Assembly: GCF_034676705.1 (NCBI RefSeq)
Contig: NZ_JAUCBS010000013.1
Span: 1,840,501-1,904,500, forward strand
Reading direction: 5' to 3'
DNA length: 64,000 nt
From: Gemmobacter sp.
Lineage (GTDB): Bacteria > Pseudomonadota > Alphaproteobacteria > Rhodobacterales > Rhodobacteraceae
The notes under the pieces were generated by a model that saw nothing but the letters and a program-made list of their open reading frames with translations, had not been told where the DNA came from and searched no databases. Position 1 is the stretch's first letter. Every line of letters begins with the position of its first letter. This document shows, piece after piece, positions 16,066 through 25,644 of the stretch. The position numbers were made by a program, and so were the translations under genes.

Positions 16066-16329
16066 ATGAGGAAAAGCCGTTTCACCGAGGCGCAAATCAT
16101 CGGGATGATCAAAGAGCAGGAGGCAGGTTTGCCGACCTCCGAGTTGTGTCGGAAGCACGGGCTGAGCCCCGCGACCTTCTACAAGCTGAAGGCCAAGTAT
16201 GGCGGGATGGACCTGTCCGACGCCAAGCGGCTGAAGCAGCTCGAGGATGAGAATGCGAAGCTCAAGCGCCTGCTGGCGGATGCGATGTTGGACAATGTGG
16301 TCTTGAAAGACCTTTTGGGAAAGCCCTGA
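16066..16329 (+). CDS. IS3-family transposase OrfA
   Basis: The 87-residue helix-turn-helix protein has FTEAQIIGMIKEQEAGLPTSELCRKHGLSPATFYKLKAKYGGMD and a leucine-zipper-like C-terminus (LKQLEDENAKLKRLLADAMLDNVVLKDLL). It recognises the inverted repeats in such elements. AAGGAG lies 9 bases before the ATG. It ends LLGKP, where IS3 elements normally shift by minus one into OrfB. Confidence 0.9.
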   Translation: MRKSRFTEAQIIGMIKEQEAGLPTSELCRKHGLSPATFYKLKAKYGGMDLSDAKRLKQLEDENAKLKRLLADAMLDNVVLKDLLGKP

Positions 16330-16337
16330 CGACGCCG

Positions 16338-17217
16338 ATGCAACGGCGGGAGGCAGTGCTGCGGGCGATGACGGCATCCGATCTCTCAACGTCGCGCCTG
16401 CGTCCTGATCGGTGTCGATCCGAAGACGGTGCGGCGCGAGAGGCCGCCCGATAACCCGGAAATCCGTGAGGAGATGCACAGGATCGCCGAGAAGCGTCGT
16501 CGCTTCGGGTATCGGCGCGTCGGCATCATGCTGGAGCGCAAGGGCATGATCATGAACGAAAAGAAGCTCTACCGGATTTACCGGGAAGAGGGCTTGTCGG
16601 TGCGCCGACGACGTGGCCGCAAACGGGCGCGGGGCAGCCGCACGCCAATGCCGGTGCCGCTGCGGCCGAACCAGCGCTGGTCGCTGGACTTCCTGTCCGA
16701 CACGTTCGGGACCTGCCGCAAGTTCCGCATCCTGGCGGTCAACGATGACTGCTGCCGCGAGAACCTCGCGCTGATCGCCGACACCAGCATCTCGGGGGCT
16801 CGGGTGGCGCGGGAACTGGATGCGCTGGTCAGGATTTATGGTAAACCGGCCTGTATAGTCAGCGACAACGGGACCGAGTTCACCAGCAAAGCCATCCTGA
16901 AGTGGGCCAACGAGAACGGCGTCGAATGGCACTACATCGACCCGGGCAAGCCGCAGCAGAACGGCTTTATCGAGTCCTTCAATGGAAGCCTGCGCGACGA
17001 ATGCCTCAATGAGGAAATCTTCGACAGCCTCGCCGATGCCCGCCGAAAGTTGGCGATCTGGCGCTATGACTACAACAACGTCAGGCCGCATTCATCGCTG
17101 GGTAACAGAACACCAGCAGAAGCGCGCCGGACGCTTGAGCACTCTGAGGGCTCCGCCCCCGGCGCGCTTGCCCAACCCGAAACCGACCACTATCAAACCC
17201 AAGGACTCTCGTTATGA
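16338..17217 (+). pseudogene. IS3-family transposase OrfB, frameshifted
   Basis: This carries the DDE integrase domain: the first Asp in WSLDFLSD, the second in IVSDNGTEF, the Glu in FIESFNGSLRDECLNEE, and the C-terminal YNNVRPHSSLGNRTPAEA. The expected N-terminal part MQRREAVLRAMTASDLS reads from 16338 in one frame. The rest (RRACVLIGVDPKTVRRERPP…) reads in another. Two bases appear to be missing near 16388 (CTCTCAACG where CTCTCACAACG is expected). The full-length protein therefore cannot be made without another frameshift, although a shorter product could start at the GTG at 16429. Confidence 0.75.
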
Positions 17218-17309
17218 ACGAGGGACGACCGGGGGGCAGGTCACTGTGAGTCAGCGGGTTAGGTTGGCTTCATGAGCAAAGTTCCGTTCACAGAAGAGCT
17301 GATGAGAAG

Positions 17310-18367
17310 TTAGGCCGCGTTTCTGGCCGCAATCGCATGCAGGTTCTCTGGCCTGATATGCGTGTATCTCCGGAGCATTTTCCAGTCCTTGTGACCCGTC
17401 ACGAGCGCGACCTGCTCAATCGTAAAACCTGCTTCAAACAGCCTGCTTGTCGCCTCATGGCGAAGGTCGTGAAAGTGGAGGTCATCGATTTCGAGATTCC
17501 GACATGCGCGACGAAAGGCCGTACCGACTGATCTTCCGTTGTAGGGAAAGATCCGGTCGCCCCCGCCACCTGACAGCTGTCGCTGTTCCTCGATCAATGC
17601 GCAGGGGTCGTAACCGGAGATGCTGAGCAAGGGGATGCGCTGATCGTTCCCGACCTTCCGGCGCGGATCCTTGCGATCCCGGATCAGCAGCATCTTTGTT
17701 CGAGGGTTGTAGTCGCCCAGGTGGCCCGACAGATTTCGTCCTGCCGCATTGCGGTAGCGATCGCGAAACGAATGATCCTGCCGACCGGGATGGTCTGACG
17801 CGGGTTGTCTTCGAGCACTGTAATGAGCGCATCAATCTCCGCGTCGGTCGGGCGCCGGTCGCGTTCGTTGCTTTTCCCGACAAGACCGAGCCGTGTAAGA
17901 GCAATCCGGGCCAGGTCGATACCTTCTGTAGACGCGAAGACCCCATGCACCGCTGCCGCGTGAGACAGGATGGTCTTGATATACCCGAGATCGATGCTCA
18001 GCGTGACAGGGCCAGCGCCTTCCTTCGCACGCTCCTTGCCGAACTCGATCAACTTTTCTCTGTCGAGTTCGGAAGGCTTCAGTTTGCCGAGCCGCGCCGA
18101 CAGGAACTCAAGGCTTGCCGCTTTCGACCTACCCAGTCGTTTGCCAACCTGCGCAAGATCGCTTTTGTGAAGATCGATCAGACCGCCGAAGGTCTTGGTC
18201 GCCGTCGCTTCGAGGAGTATAGGTTCACCGCAGTCAATCCTGTGCTCGATAGCGCGTGCCCAGGCTTCGCCATCGCCGCGGCGCAGGAAGGTCTCGCTCG
18301 CATACTTGCCCTTGCGTCGAACCTGGACGCGCCATGAGCCAGAAGGAAGTTTCGTGATGGTGGCCAT
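17310..18367 (-). pseudogene. Tyrosine recombinase (dusA-type integrase), frameshifted
   Basis: The frame starts MATITKLPSGSWRVQVRRKGKYASETF (start at 18367), with a SAM-like core-binding domain to about residue 160. The catalytic Arg is in ATAMRQDEICR. The frame breaks after CRATWA, near 17714-17718: TGGGCGACTAC needs one more base to give WADYNPRTKMLLIRDRK. The remainder (17310-17693) has the catalytic Lys region, HDLRHEA, GHKDW and the nucleophile Tyr in RRYTHI. All catalytic residues are present but in two frames, so the enzyme is inactive unless this is a sequencing error. It sits next to dusA and reads away from it. Confidence 0.88.
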
Positions 18368-18483
18368 TTTCGTGTGCGCTCTGTGTGCAGTCAGCGATCG
18401 AAACGTGGCGAAAAAGGGCGGATTCGGTCGTAGAATGGAGTGCACACGCCGGTGCTCAACGCTTTGAAGATACAGAAAAAATA

Positions 18484-19470
18484 ATGAAAAATCAAGCGCA
18501 TAGATTGGCCGTGGCGCCTATGATGGACTGGACCGACCGCCATTGCCGGGCGTTCCACCGCACCCTGTCGCGCCGTGCGCAGTTGTGGACTGAAATGGTG
18601 ACGGCCCCCGCCGTCATCCATGGCGATCGTGACCGCCTGCTGGGGTATGAGGCGGCGGAACACCCCGTCGTGCTGCAACTGGGCGGGTCGGATCCGGCGC
18701 AACTGGCGCAGGCGGCGGCGGTGGGGGCGGATTATGGCTATGACGAAATCAACCTGAACTGCGGCTGCCCGTCGGACCGGGTGCAGTCGGGCTGTTTTGG
18801 CGCCGTGCTGATGGAACGGCCGGCGCTGGTGGCAGAGTGTGTTGCGGCGATGATCGCGGCGCAGCCGCGCCCGGTCACGGTGAAATGCCGCATCGGCGTG
18901 GATGATCAGGTGCCCGAAGCGGTGCTGCCCGCCTTTCTGGAAACCGTCTCGGCCGCCGGGGTGACGCATTTCGTGGTCCATGCCCGCAAGGCCTGGTTGC
19001 AGGGCCTGAGCCCCAAGGAAAACCGCGAGATCCCGCCCTTGAACCATCCGCTGGTGGTGCAGATGAAGCGCGACTTTCCGCATCTGGAGATCTGCCTGAA
19101 CGGTGGGCTGACCGGGCTGGCGCAGGTGCCGGGGCTGCTGGATCAGGGGCTGGACGGGGCGATGTTCGGGCGCGCGGCCTATCACGATCCGGCGGCGGTG
19201 CTGCTGGGCGCCGACAGCCTGCTGTGGGGCGCGCCCGACCCGGTGGCAACGGCCGAGGATGCGGCGCTGGCGATGCGCCCCTATATCGCGCGGCATCTGG
19301 AGCGTGGCGGGCGGCTGCACCAGATCACCCGGCACATGCTGGGCCTGTTCACCGGGCGGCCCGGTGCGCGCAGCTGGCGGCGGCTGCTGTCCGAGGCCGG
19401 GGGGCGGCCCGGATCGGGGCTGGCCGACTATGACGCGGCGCTGGCCGCCGTGACGGCCCGCGCCGCCTAG
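18484..19470 (+). CDS. dusA: tRNA-dihydrouridine synthase A with island-supplied start
   Basis: FMN-dependent enzyme that reduces uridine 20/20a in the tRNA D-loop (328 residues). DusA signatures are NLNCGCPSDRVQSGCFGAVLM (the catalytic Cys is the one before PS), FVVHARKAWLQGLSPKENREIPPL and LNGGL. The first residues MKNQAHRLAVAPMMDW come from the island and are AT-rich, while everything after DWTDRH is host DNA. The island thus rebuilt a complete gene and supplies its promoter region (18368-18483). The start at 18484 aligns with the displaced host start at 14128. Its stop shares a CTAG with the convergent DUF3445 gene. Confidence 0.95.
   Translation: MKNQAHRLAVAPMMDWTDRHCRAFHRTLSRRAQLWTEMVTAPAVIHGDRDRLLGYEAAEHPVVLQLGGSDPAQLAQAAAVGADYGYDEINLNCGCPSDRVQSGCFGAVLMERPALVAECVAAMIAAQPRPVTVKCRIGVDDQVPEAVLPAFLETVSAAGVTHFVVHARKAWLQGLSPKENREIPPLNHPLVVQMKRDFPHLEICLNGGLTGLAQVPGLLDQGLDGAMFGRAAYHDPAAVLLGADSLLWGAPDPVATAEDAALAMRPYIARHLERGGRLHQITRHMLGLFTGRPGARSWRRLLSEAGGRPGSGLADYDAALAAVTARAA
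18520..18531 (+). repeat. Right attachment core
   Basis: The second copy of ATGATGGACTGG, codons 13-16 of the reconstructed dusA. It matches 14170-14181. Confidence 0.88.
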
Positions 19471-20243
19471 GGGTGCAGGGCGCGAAAGGCGTCCAGCGCG
19501 GCCGGATCCACATCATCGACATGCACGACGGTGGTATGGATGGAAAACACCACGGCGCCGGTTTTCGCAAGCCTGACAAGGCATTGGCGTTCCGACCTCA
19601 GGTAGTTTCGCGCCTGGGGCTTGGGCCTGCTTTCCCCCTCGTGCCGGGGTTGGTGCAAGGCGGGATCCTCATACAGCAGCGCATTGGCGCGCCACAGCGG
19701 CTGGCCCGGCCGGATCGCATCGAACAGCCGCTGGACGCGGGCGGCAAGGCTGGTGTCATAGGCGGCAACCGGGGTGTGAATGCCGGTCAGCGGGCGGCCG
19801 ATCTTTTCGGCCAGCGTCCAGCTGGCCGGAAAGCACAGGATCGCGCCCATCAAGGCATGTTCATTTCCCTGCGGCAGGTGGATGCAGAAATCCTCTTGCA
19901 CCAGCCGGCCCAGGGTCAGCAGCGGCGCGGCGCGGTTTAGCGGAACGGTGATGCCATCGGGGCGCAGGACATTGGCGGCGGACACCCGGTGGCCAAGGGC
20001 GGGCAGGTCGGCCAGCACCAGATCCAGCAGCTCCTGCGCGGCTGCCGCGGCGGCGGGCAACAGGGCGTGGACCGCATCGGGGCAATCGCGGATCAGCCGG
20101 TCGCGTTCCGCCATCTGGCCGGCAAACGCCTCGTCCCGCCGCAGCCAGTCGCCCGGTGCCACCGGCTGGATGCCGGGCAGGCGGGCGGTGGCCGGCTGCA
20201 TCCAGGGCATCTGGGGCAGGTGGCGTTGCAGGATGGGGGTCAC
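19467..20243 (-). CDS. DUF3445 / haem-dependent oxidative N-demethylase-like protein
   Basis: A 258-residue protein with the DUF3445 pattern: QPVAPGDWLRRDEAFAGQMAERDRLI near the N-terminus, the central LVQEDFCIHLPQGNEHALMGAILCFPASWTLAEKIGRPLTGIHTPV, and YLRSERQCLVRLAKTGAVVFSIHTTVV near the C-terminus. The family includes the alpha subunit of haem-dependent oxidative N-demethylases acting on small amines; the substrate here is unknown. The start is a GTG at 20243 whose GTGA overlaps the mfd stop, so it is translationally coupled to mfd. The stop shares CTAG (19467-19470) with the dusA stop. Confidence 0.82.
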   Translation of the reverse strand: MTPILQRHLPQMPWMQPATARLPGIQPVAPGDWLRRDEAFAGQMAERDRLIRDCPDAVHALLPAAAAAAQELLDLVLADLPALGHRVSAANVLRPDGITVPLNRAAPLLTLGRLVQEDFCIHLPQGNEHALMGAILCFPASWTLAEKIGRPLTGIHTPVAAYDTSLAARVQRLFDAIRPGQPLWRANALLYEDPALHQPRHEGESRPKPQARNYLRSERQCLVRLAKTGAVVFSIHTTVVHVDDVDPAALDAFRALHP

Positions 20244-23200
20244 TTGCGCCGACCGGGGAACACCGGCTTGTCGCGTGGGCCCAGCTTGCGGCGCTCCACC
20301 GGAACCGCGCGGGGCATCGGCTTGATCGGCGGGGGCGGCGGCGGTGCCTTGGGGGGCGGGCCGGTGGGGCGGGGCGGCTGCTTTGGCGTGGCGCCGGGCT
20401 TGGTGCGTTCGGCCAGATCGCGGGCAATGGCAAAGGCGCCCTTGATCTTGTCGGCTTCCGACGACCAGTCGCGGGCGATGACCAGCTTGTTGTCCTTGAT
20501 CCTTGTATGCTGCGGATCGGCTTGCAGGTATTCGACCAGCCCGGCGGGGTTGGCAAAACGGTCGCCATGGAACTGCACCGTGCCGCCCTTGGGCCCGCCA
20601 TCCAGCCGGGCGATGCCGGCGGCCTTGCACATCGCCTTGATGCGCATGACCAGCAGCAGCGTGTTCACCTCGCGCGGGACGGGGCCGAAACGGTCGATCA
20701 GCTCGGCCGCGAATCCCTCCAGCTCGACCTTGCCGGTCAGGGTGGACAAGCGGCGGTAAAGGCCAAGGCGCACGTCCAGATCGGGCACGTAATCTTCGGG
20801 GATCATCACCGGCACGCCCAGGTTGATCTGCGGCGACCAGTCGCTGTCCAGGTTCTGCGGGCCCTCGATCACGCCCGATTTGATCTTGGCGATCGTTTCT
20901 TCCAGCATGTGCTGATACAGCTCGAACCCGACTTCCTTGATATGGCCCGACTGTTCCTCGCCCAAGAGGTTGCCGGCGCCGCGCTGGTCCAGGTCATGGC
21001 TGGCCAGGGTGAAGCCGGCGCCCAGGCTGTCGAAACTGGCCAGCAGTTTCAGCCGCTTTTCGGCCTGCGGGGTCAGCGGCAGGCGGGGCTTGGTTGTCAG
21101 ATAGCAATAGGCGCGGGTCTTGCTGCGCCCGACCCGGCCGCGGATCTGGTAAAGCTGCGACAGGCCGAACATGTCGGCGCGATGCACGATCATGGTGTTG
21201 GCGGTGGGAATATCCAGCCCCGATTCCACGATGGTGGTGGCCAGCAGCACATCGGCCTTGCCATCGTAGAAATCGTTCATCTTCTGGTCCAGATCGCCGG
21301 CCGCCAGCTGGCCGTTGGCCGTGATCACCGAGACCTCGGGGACATGGTCGCGCAGGAACTCCTCGATATCGGGCAGGTCCGAGATGCGCGGCACGACAAA
21401 GAACGATTGCCCGCCGCGGTATTTTTCGCGCAACAGCGCCTCGCGGATCGTCACCGTATCGAATTCCGACACATAGGTGCGGATCGCCAGCCGGTCCACC
21501 GGCGGGGTCGCGATGATCGACAGGTCGCGCACCCCCGACAGAGACAGCTGCAGCGTGCGGGGGATCGGCGTTGCGGTCAGCGTCAGGACGTGGACGTCCG
21601 ACCGCAGTTCCTTGAGCCGTTCCTTGTGCGCCACGCCGAAGTGCTGTTCCTCGTCGATGATCATCAGGCCAAGGCGCATGAACTTGACCGCCTGCGCCAG
21701 CACGGCATGGGTGCCGACGACGATATCGACCGTGCCATCGGCCAGCCCGGCGCGGGTGGCCGCGGCCTCCTTGGCGGTGACAAAGCGCGACAGCGGCCGC
21801 ACGTTCAGCGGAAAGCCCCGGAAGCGTTCGGCAAAGCTGCGGTAATGCTGGCGGGCCAGCAGCGTGGTGGGGGCGATGACGGCAACCTGCAACCCGGCCA
21901 TGGCGGCGACAAAGGCCGCGCGCATCGCCACCTCGGTCTTGCCAAAGCCCACGTCGCCGACGACCAGACGGTCCATCGGGTTGCCGTTGGCCAGATCGTC
22001 CAGCACCGAGGCAATCGAGGACAGCTGGTCATCGGTTTCCATATAGGGAAACCGGGCGCAGAACTGGTCCCACATGCCATCGGGCGGGGTCAGCACCGGG
22101 GCCGCCCGCAGGTGGCGTTCGGCGGCCACGCGCATCAGGCGGTCGGCAATCTCGCGGATGCGTTCCTTGAGCCTGGCCTTGCGCGCCTGCCAGGCGCCGC
22201 CGCCCAGTTTGTCCAGCAAGCCTTCCTCGTGCCCGTAGCGGGACAGCAGTTCGATGTTTTCCACCGGCAGATAGAGGCGGTCGCCCCCGGCATATTCCAG
22301 CGCCACGCAATCATGCGGGGCGCCAAGGGCGGTGATGGTTTCCAGCCCCTTGAACCGCCCGATGCCATGTTCGACATGCACCACCAGATCGCCGGGCGAC
22401 AGGCTGGTCGCCTCGTTCAGGAAATTCTCGGCCTTGCGCTTGCGCCGGGGGCGGCCGACCATGCGGTCGCCCAGGATGTCCTGTTCGGACACCACGGTCA
22501 GGCCCGGCGCCTCGAACCCCTCCTCCAGCGGCCAGACCACCAGATAGAGCCGCCCCTTGCCGGGCTGCGCCGCAGGCAGGGCGCGCAGATCGTCCACCAG
22601 TTCGGCGCCGGTCATGCCCTGATCGGCCAGAAGGCCTGCCATCCGGTCGCGCGAGCCTTCGGAGTAATGGGTCAGCACCACATGGCCCGCCGCCTTGCGG
22701 GTGCGGATATGGTCGGCGACGGCGGCGAACAGGTTCACGCCTTCGGCCTGGCGTTCGGCGGCAAAGCTGCGGCCGCGCCGGGCGCCGGCATCAATCACGC
22801 CGGGGCCGGGGGGCTGCGGGGCGCCGTGGAACTGCACGACGCGGGCGCCGTCCAGCGCCGTCTCCCATGCCGCATCATCCAGATACAGCAGGCCGGGCGG
22901 GCAGGGCTTGTAAACGCTGTCGATCCGGCCGCGCGCGCCCATCGCCTCGCGCCGGGCATCATACTGGTCGGCGATCGCCTCCCACCGGGCGGCGCGCATG
23001 GCGCCCGCCTGGTCGTCCAGCGTGACGGTGGCGCCGGGCAGGTAATCGAACAGCGTTTCCAGCCGGTCATGGAAGAACGGCAGCCAATGTTCCATCCCGG
23101 CATGCTTGCGCCCGGCACTGACCGATTCATACAGCGGATCGTCATTGCCGCCGGCGCCGAATTCCCGCCGATAGGTCTGGCGGAACCGGGCAATCGCGGC

Positions 23201-23827
23201 ATCGTCCAGGATGATTTCCGACACCGGCGCCAGATCGACCGATCCCAGCCGGTCGCCCGACCGCTGGGTGGCCGGATCGAACCGGCGGATGGCATCCAGC
23301 TGATCGCCAAAGAAATCCAGCCGCAGGGGCGCGTCCTGCCCCGGTGGCCAGACATCGACGATCCCGCCGCGCAGGGCGCAATCGCCGGGTTCCGTCACGG
23401 TGGGCGATTGCACGAAACCGGCCCGCACCAGAAAGGCGCGCAGGGCGCCTTCGTCCACCCGGTCGCCCACCCGGGCGATGAAGCTGGCCGCCCGCACCGT
23501 TTCCCGCGCAGGCACCCGCTGGGTGGCGGCCGACAGCGTGGTCAGGATGATGGGCGCCACCGGCAGCCCATGCGTCAGCGCCGCCAGCACCGCCATGCGC
23601 GCGGCCGACACCTCGGGGTTGGGGGAAATGCGGTCATAGGGCAGGCAGTCCCAGGCCGGGAACGACATCACCAGCCGGTCGGGCGCCAGCACGGCAAGGG
23701 CGGCGCGCATCGCCTCGGCCCGCTTGTCGTCGCGCGCGACATGGATCACCGGGGCCTTGGCCGCCTCGCGCAGCACCAGCGTGGCATCGAACCCTTCCGG
23801 CGCGCCGCCGGCCAGCACCCGCACCAT
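20240..23827 (-). CDS. mfd: Transcription-repair coupling factor
   Basis: An 1195-residue SF2 translocase that removes RNA polymerase stalled at lesions and recruits UvrA. It contains the UvrB-homology region (GGAPEGFDATLVLREA at the start), the RNA-polymerase-interacting domain (GDLVVHVEHGIGRFKGLETI), helicase motifs (VGDVGFGKTEVAMRAAF, DEEQHFGVAHKERLKEL, TLTATPIPRTL, QIRGRVGRSKTRAYCYL) and the TRCF C-terminal domain (DLDVRLGLYRRLS). It ends in an unusually proline-rich basic tail (about residues 1145-1195). The start at 23827 is three bases after the stop of the upstream membrane-protein gene. Confidence 0.97.
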   Translation of the reverse strand: MVRVLAGGAPEGFDATLVLREAAKAPVIHVARDDKRAEAMRAALAVLAPDRLVMSFPAWDCLPYDRISPNPEVSAARMAVLAALTHGLPVAPIILTTLSAATQRVPARETVRAASFIARVGDRVDEGALRAFLVRAGFVQSPTVTEPGDCALRGGIVDVWPPGQDAPLRLDFFGDQLDAIRRFDPATQRSGDRLGSVDLAPVSEIILDDAAIARFRQTYRREFGAGGNDDPLYESVSAGRKHAGMEHWLPFFHDRLETLFDYLPGATVTLDDQAGAMRAARWEAIADQYDARREAMGARGRIDSVYKPCPPGLLYLDDAAWETALDGARVVQFHGAPQPPGPGVIDAGARRGRSFAAERQAEGVNLFAAVADHIRTRKAAGHVVLTHYSEGSRDRMAGLLADQGMTGAELVDDLRALPAAQPGKGRLYLVVWPLEEGFEAPGLTVVSEQDILGDRMVGRPRRKRKAENFLNEATSLSPGDLVVHVEHGIGRFKGLETITALGAPHDCVALEYAGGDRLYLPVENIELLSRYGHEEGLLDKLGGGAWQARKARLKERIREIADRLMRVAAERHLRAAPVLTPPDGMWDQFCARFPYMETDDQLSSIASVLDDLANGNPMDRLVVGDVGFGKTEVAMRAAFVAAMAGLQVAVIAPTTLLARQHYRSFAERFRGFPLNVRPLSRFVTAKEAAATRAGLADGTVDIVVGTHAVLAQAVKFMRLGLMIIDEEQHFGVAHKERLKELRSDVHVLTLTATPIPRTLQLSLSGVRDLSIIATPPVDRLAIRTYVSEFDTVTIREALLREKYRGGQSFFVVPRISDLPDIEEFLRDHVPEVSVITANGQLAAGDLDQKMNDFYDGKADVLLATTIVESGLDIPTANTMIVHRADMFGLSQLYQIRGRVGRSKTRAYCYLTTKPRLPLTPQAEKRLKLLASFDSLGAGFTLASHDLDQRGAGNLLGEEQSGHIKEVGFELYQHMLEETIAKIKSGVIEGPQNLDSDWSPQINLGVPVMIPEDYVPDLDVRLGLYRRLSTLTGKVELEGFAAELIDRFGPVPREVNTLLLVMRIKAMCKAAGIARLDGGPKGGTVQFHGDRFANPAGLVEYLQADPQHTRIKDNKLVIARDWSSEADKIKGAFAIARDLAERTKPGATPKQPPRPTGPPPKAPPPPPPIKPMPRAVPVERRKLGPRDKPVFPGRRK

Positions 23828-23830
23828 CCG

Positions 23831-24358
23831 CTAGTTCCCCAGCACCGAGGCGGAGAGATTCTGGAACATCCCCCACATCGCGGTGAAAAAGATCGAGACC
23901 AGCCCGATCGCCTGCGTGTTGAACCGATGCCGGCGCAACCGGCGGAACAGCGCATCGCCCGTGTTCTCGCCTGCCTCGATCCGCCGCGCGGCACGCAGCG
24001 ACATCAGGCCCACCAGGCTGAGCGGCCCCACCAGCAGAAAGACCGCCTGAAAGAATTCGATGCCATACCAGAATCCCAGCACCCACATGCCCGACAGGCC
24101 GCCGGTGACCAGCGCCATCAGCCAGGTGCCCGACACCCGCCCGATGAACAGAAGCCGGCTGGTATAGATGCGCGCCAGATCCTCGACATCCTGTTGCAGG
24201 GTGCCGCCCTTGCGCCGGGCGCGCAGCACCATGTCCCAGGGCACGCCGATCACCCAGTGGCTGGCGGTGGACCACATCACGGCCAGCGCGATCCAGAACC
24301 ACAGGTTGGAGAACGAACGCAGGTCGATGGTTTCAAGGATCGTGCGGGGCAGGTCCAC
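23831..24358 (-). CDS. Conserved four-helix membrane protein
   Basis: A 175-residue integral membrane protein with about four hydrophobic segments (FWIALAVMWSTASHWVIGV, TWLMALVTGGLSGMWVLGFWYGI, AVFLLVGPLSLVGLM and FNTQAIGLVSIFFTAMWGM). No catalytic motif is visible. Similar Rhodobacterales proteins are sometimes labelled as a component of a SufBCD complex, but nothing here supports an iron-sulfur role. It is upstream of mfd with a 3-base gap, so it is probably the first gene of the mfd transcript. Confidence 0.65.
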   Translation of the reverse strand: MDLPRTILETIDLRSFSNLWFWIALAVMWSTASHWVIGVPWDMVLRARRKGGTLQQDVEDLARIYTSRLLFIGRVSGTWLMALVTGGLSGMWVLGFWYGIEFFQAVFLLVGPLSLVGLMSLRAARRIEAGENTGDALFRRLRRHRFNTQAIGLVSIFFTAMWGMFQNLSASVLGN

Positions 24359-24481
24359 GCTTGGCCTCTGGCTGACAGGTCTGCGGCCGTTCTAGCCCCC
24401 CCGCCCGGGGATTCCCAGCCTTGAGATGCGCGGCCATGTGTGGCAGGCATGGGGCGTTGCCAGCCAGCCCGGACGCCTGCC

Positions 24482-25480
<999 letters not shown>

Positions 25481-25561
25481 CCACGCGGGTCGCTGCGCAA
25501 CTTCGCCCCGCGCGGGTCGCCGCGCAAGATTGCCCCGCGCGGGTAGCCGCGCAAGATTTCA
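25481..25561 (+). repeat. 27-bp tandem repeat, three units
   Basis: Three 27-base units start at 25481, 25508 and 25535, with core CGCGCGGGTCGCCGCGCAAG. A degraded fourth unit follows (CTGACCGGGTGAC). Units differ at only a few positions. They start immediately after the hemB stop codon and look non-coding. Confidence 0.8.
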
Positions 25562-25644
25562 CTGACCGGGTGACAGGCCCGCGCAATCTTGTTACAGTTT
25601 CGCCCAAGGGGCGGCAAAAGCCCCAGTCAGAGGCGGAGCATGCG

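Larger units (their letters stand above)
15998..17243 (+). mobile_element. IS3-family insertion sequence (IS407-group-like)
   Basis: 1246 bp bounded by imperfect inverted repeats that start TGACCTGCCCCCCGG. The first 15 bases are identical, then a conserved CCCTCG follows a few bases further in. It encodes the two-frame OrfA/OrfB layout of the family. The flanking triplets (GCT on the left, CTG on the right) do not match, so no target duplication remains. Together with the unmatched interrupted gene on the left, this suggests that recombination or deletion followed insertion. Confidence 0.88.
14170..18531. mobile_element. Small dusA-integrated genomic island (decayed)
   Basis: About 4.35 kb lies between two copies of the 12-bp core ATGATGGACTGG (14170-14181 and 18520-18531), both inside dusA coding sequence (codons for MMDW). 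A tyrosine integrase gene sits at the right end pointing away from dusA, and the island end supplies a new start for dusA. This is the layout known for dusA-specific integrative elements. Cargo is a DUF932 gene, a truncated small frame and an IS3-family insertion. The integrase is frameshifted, so the element looks stranded. The ends are visibly AT-richer than the host DNA. Confidence 0.9.

Noticed and set aside
17272..17313. Short frame MSKVPFTEELMRS after the IS
   Set aside because: Only 13 codons; too short to assign. It may be a leftover of another insertion element, but nothing confirms this.
20156..24424. A 1422-codon open frame on the plus strand opposite mfd
   Set aside because: It is antisense to a fully conserved mfd gene. 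Its composition (His/Gln/Arg/Gly-rich) is that of a GC-rich shadow frame, and no domain is recognisable.
25481..25561. 27-bp tandem repeats considered as a CRISPR or as a gene
   Set aside because: Units are directly adjacent without spacers. The open frame over two units has a stop in the third and no start signal.
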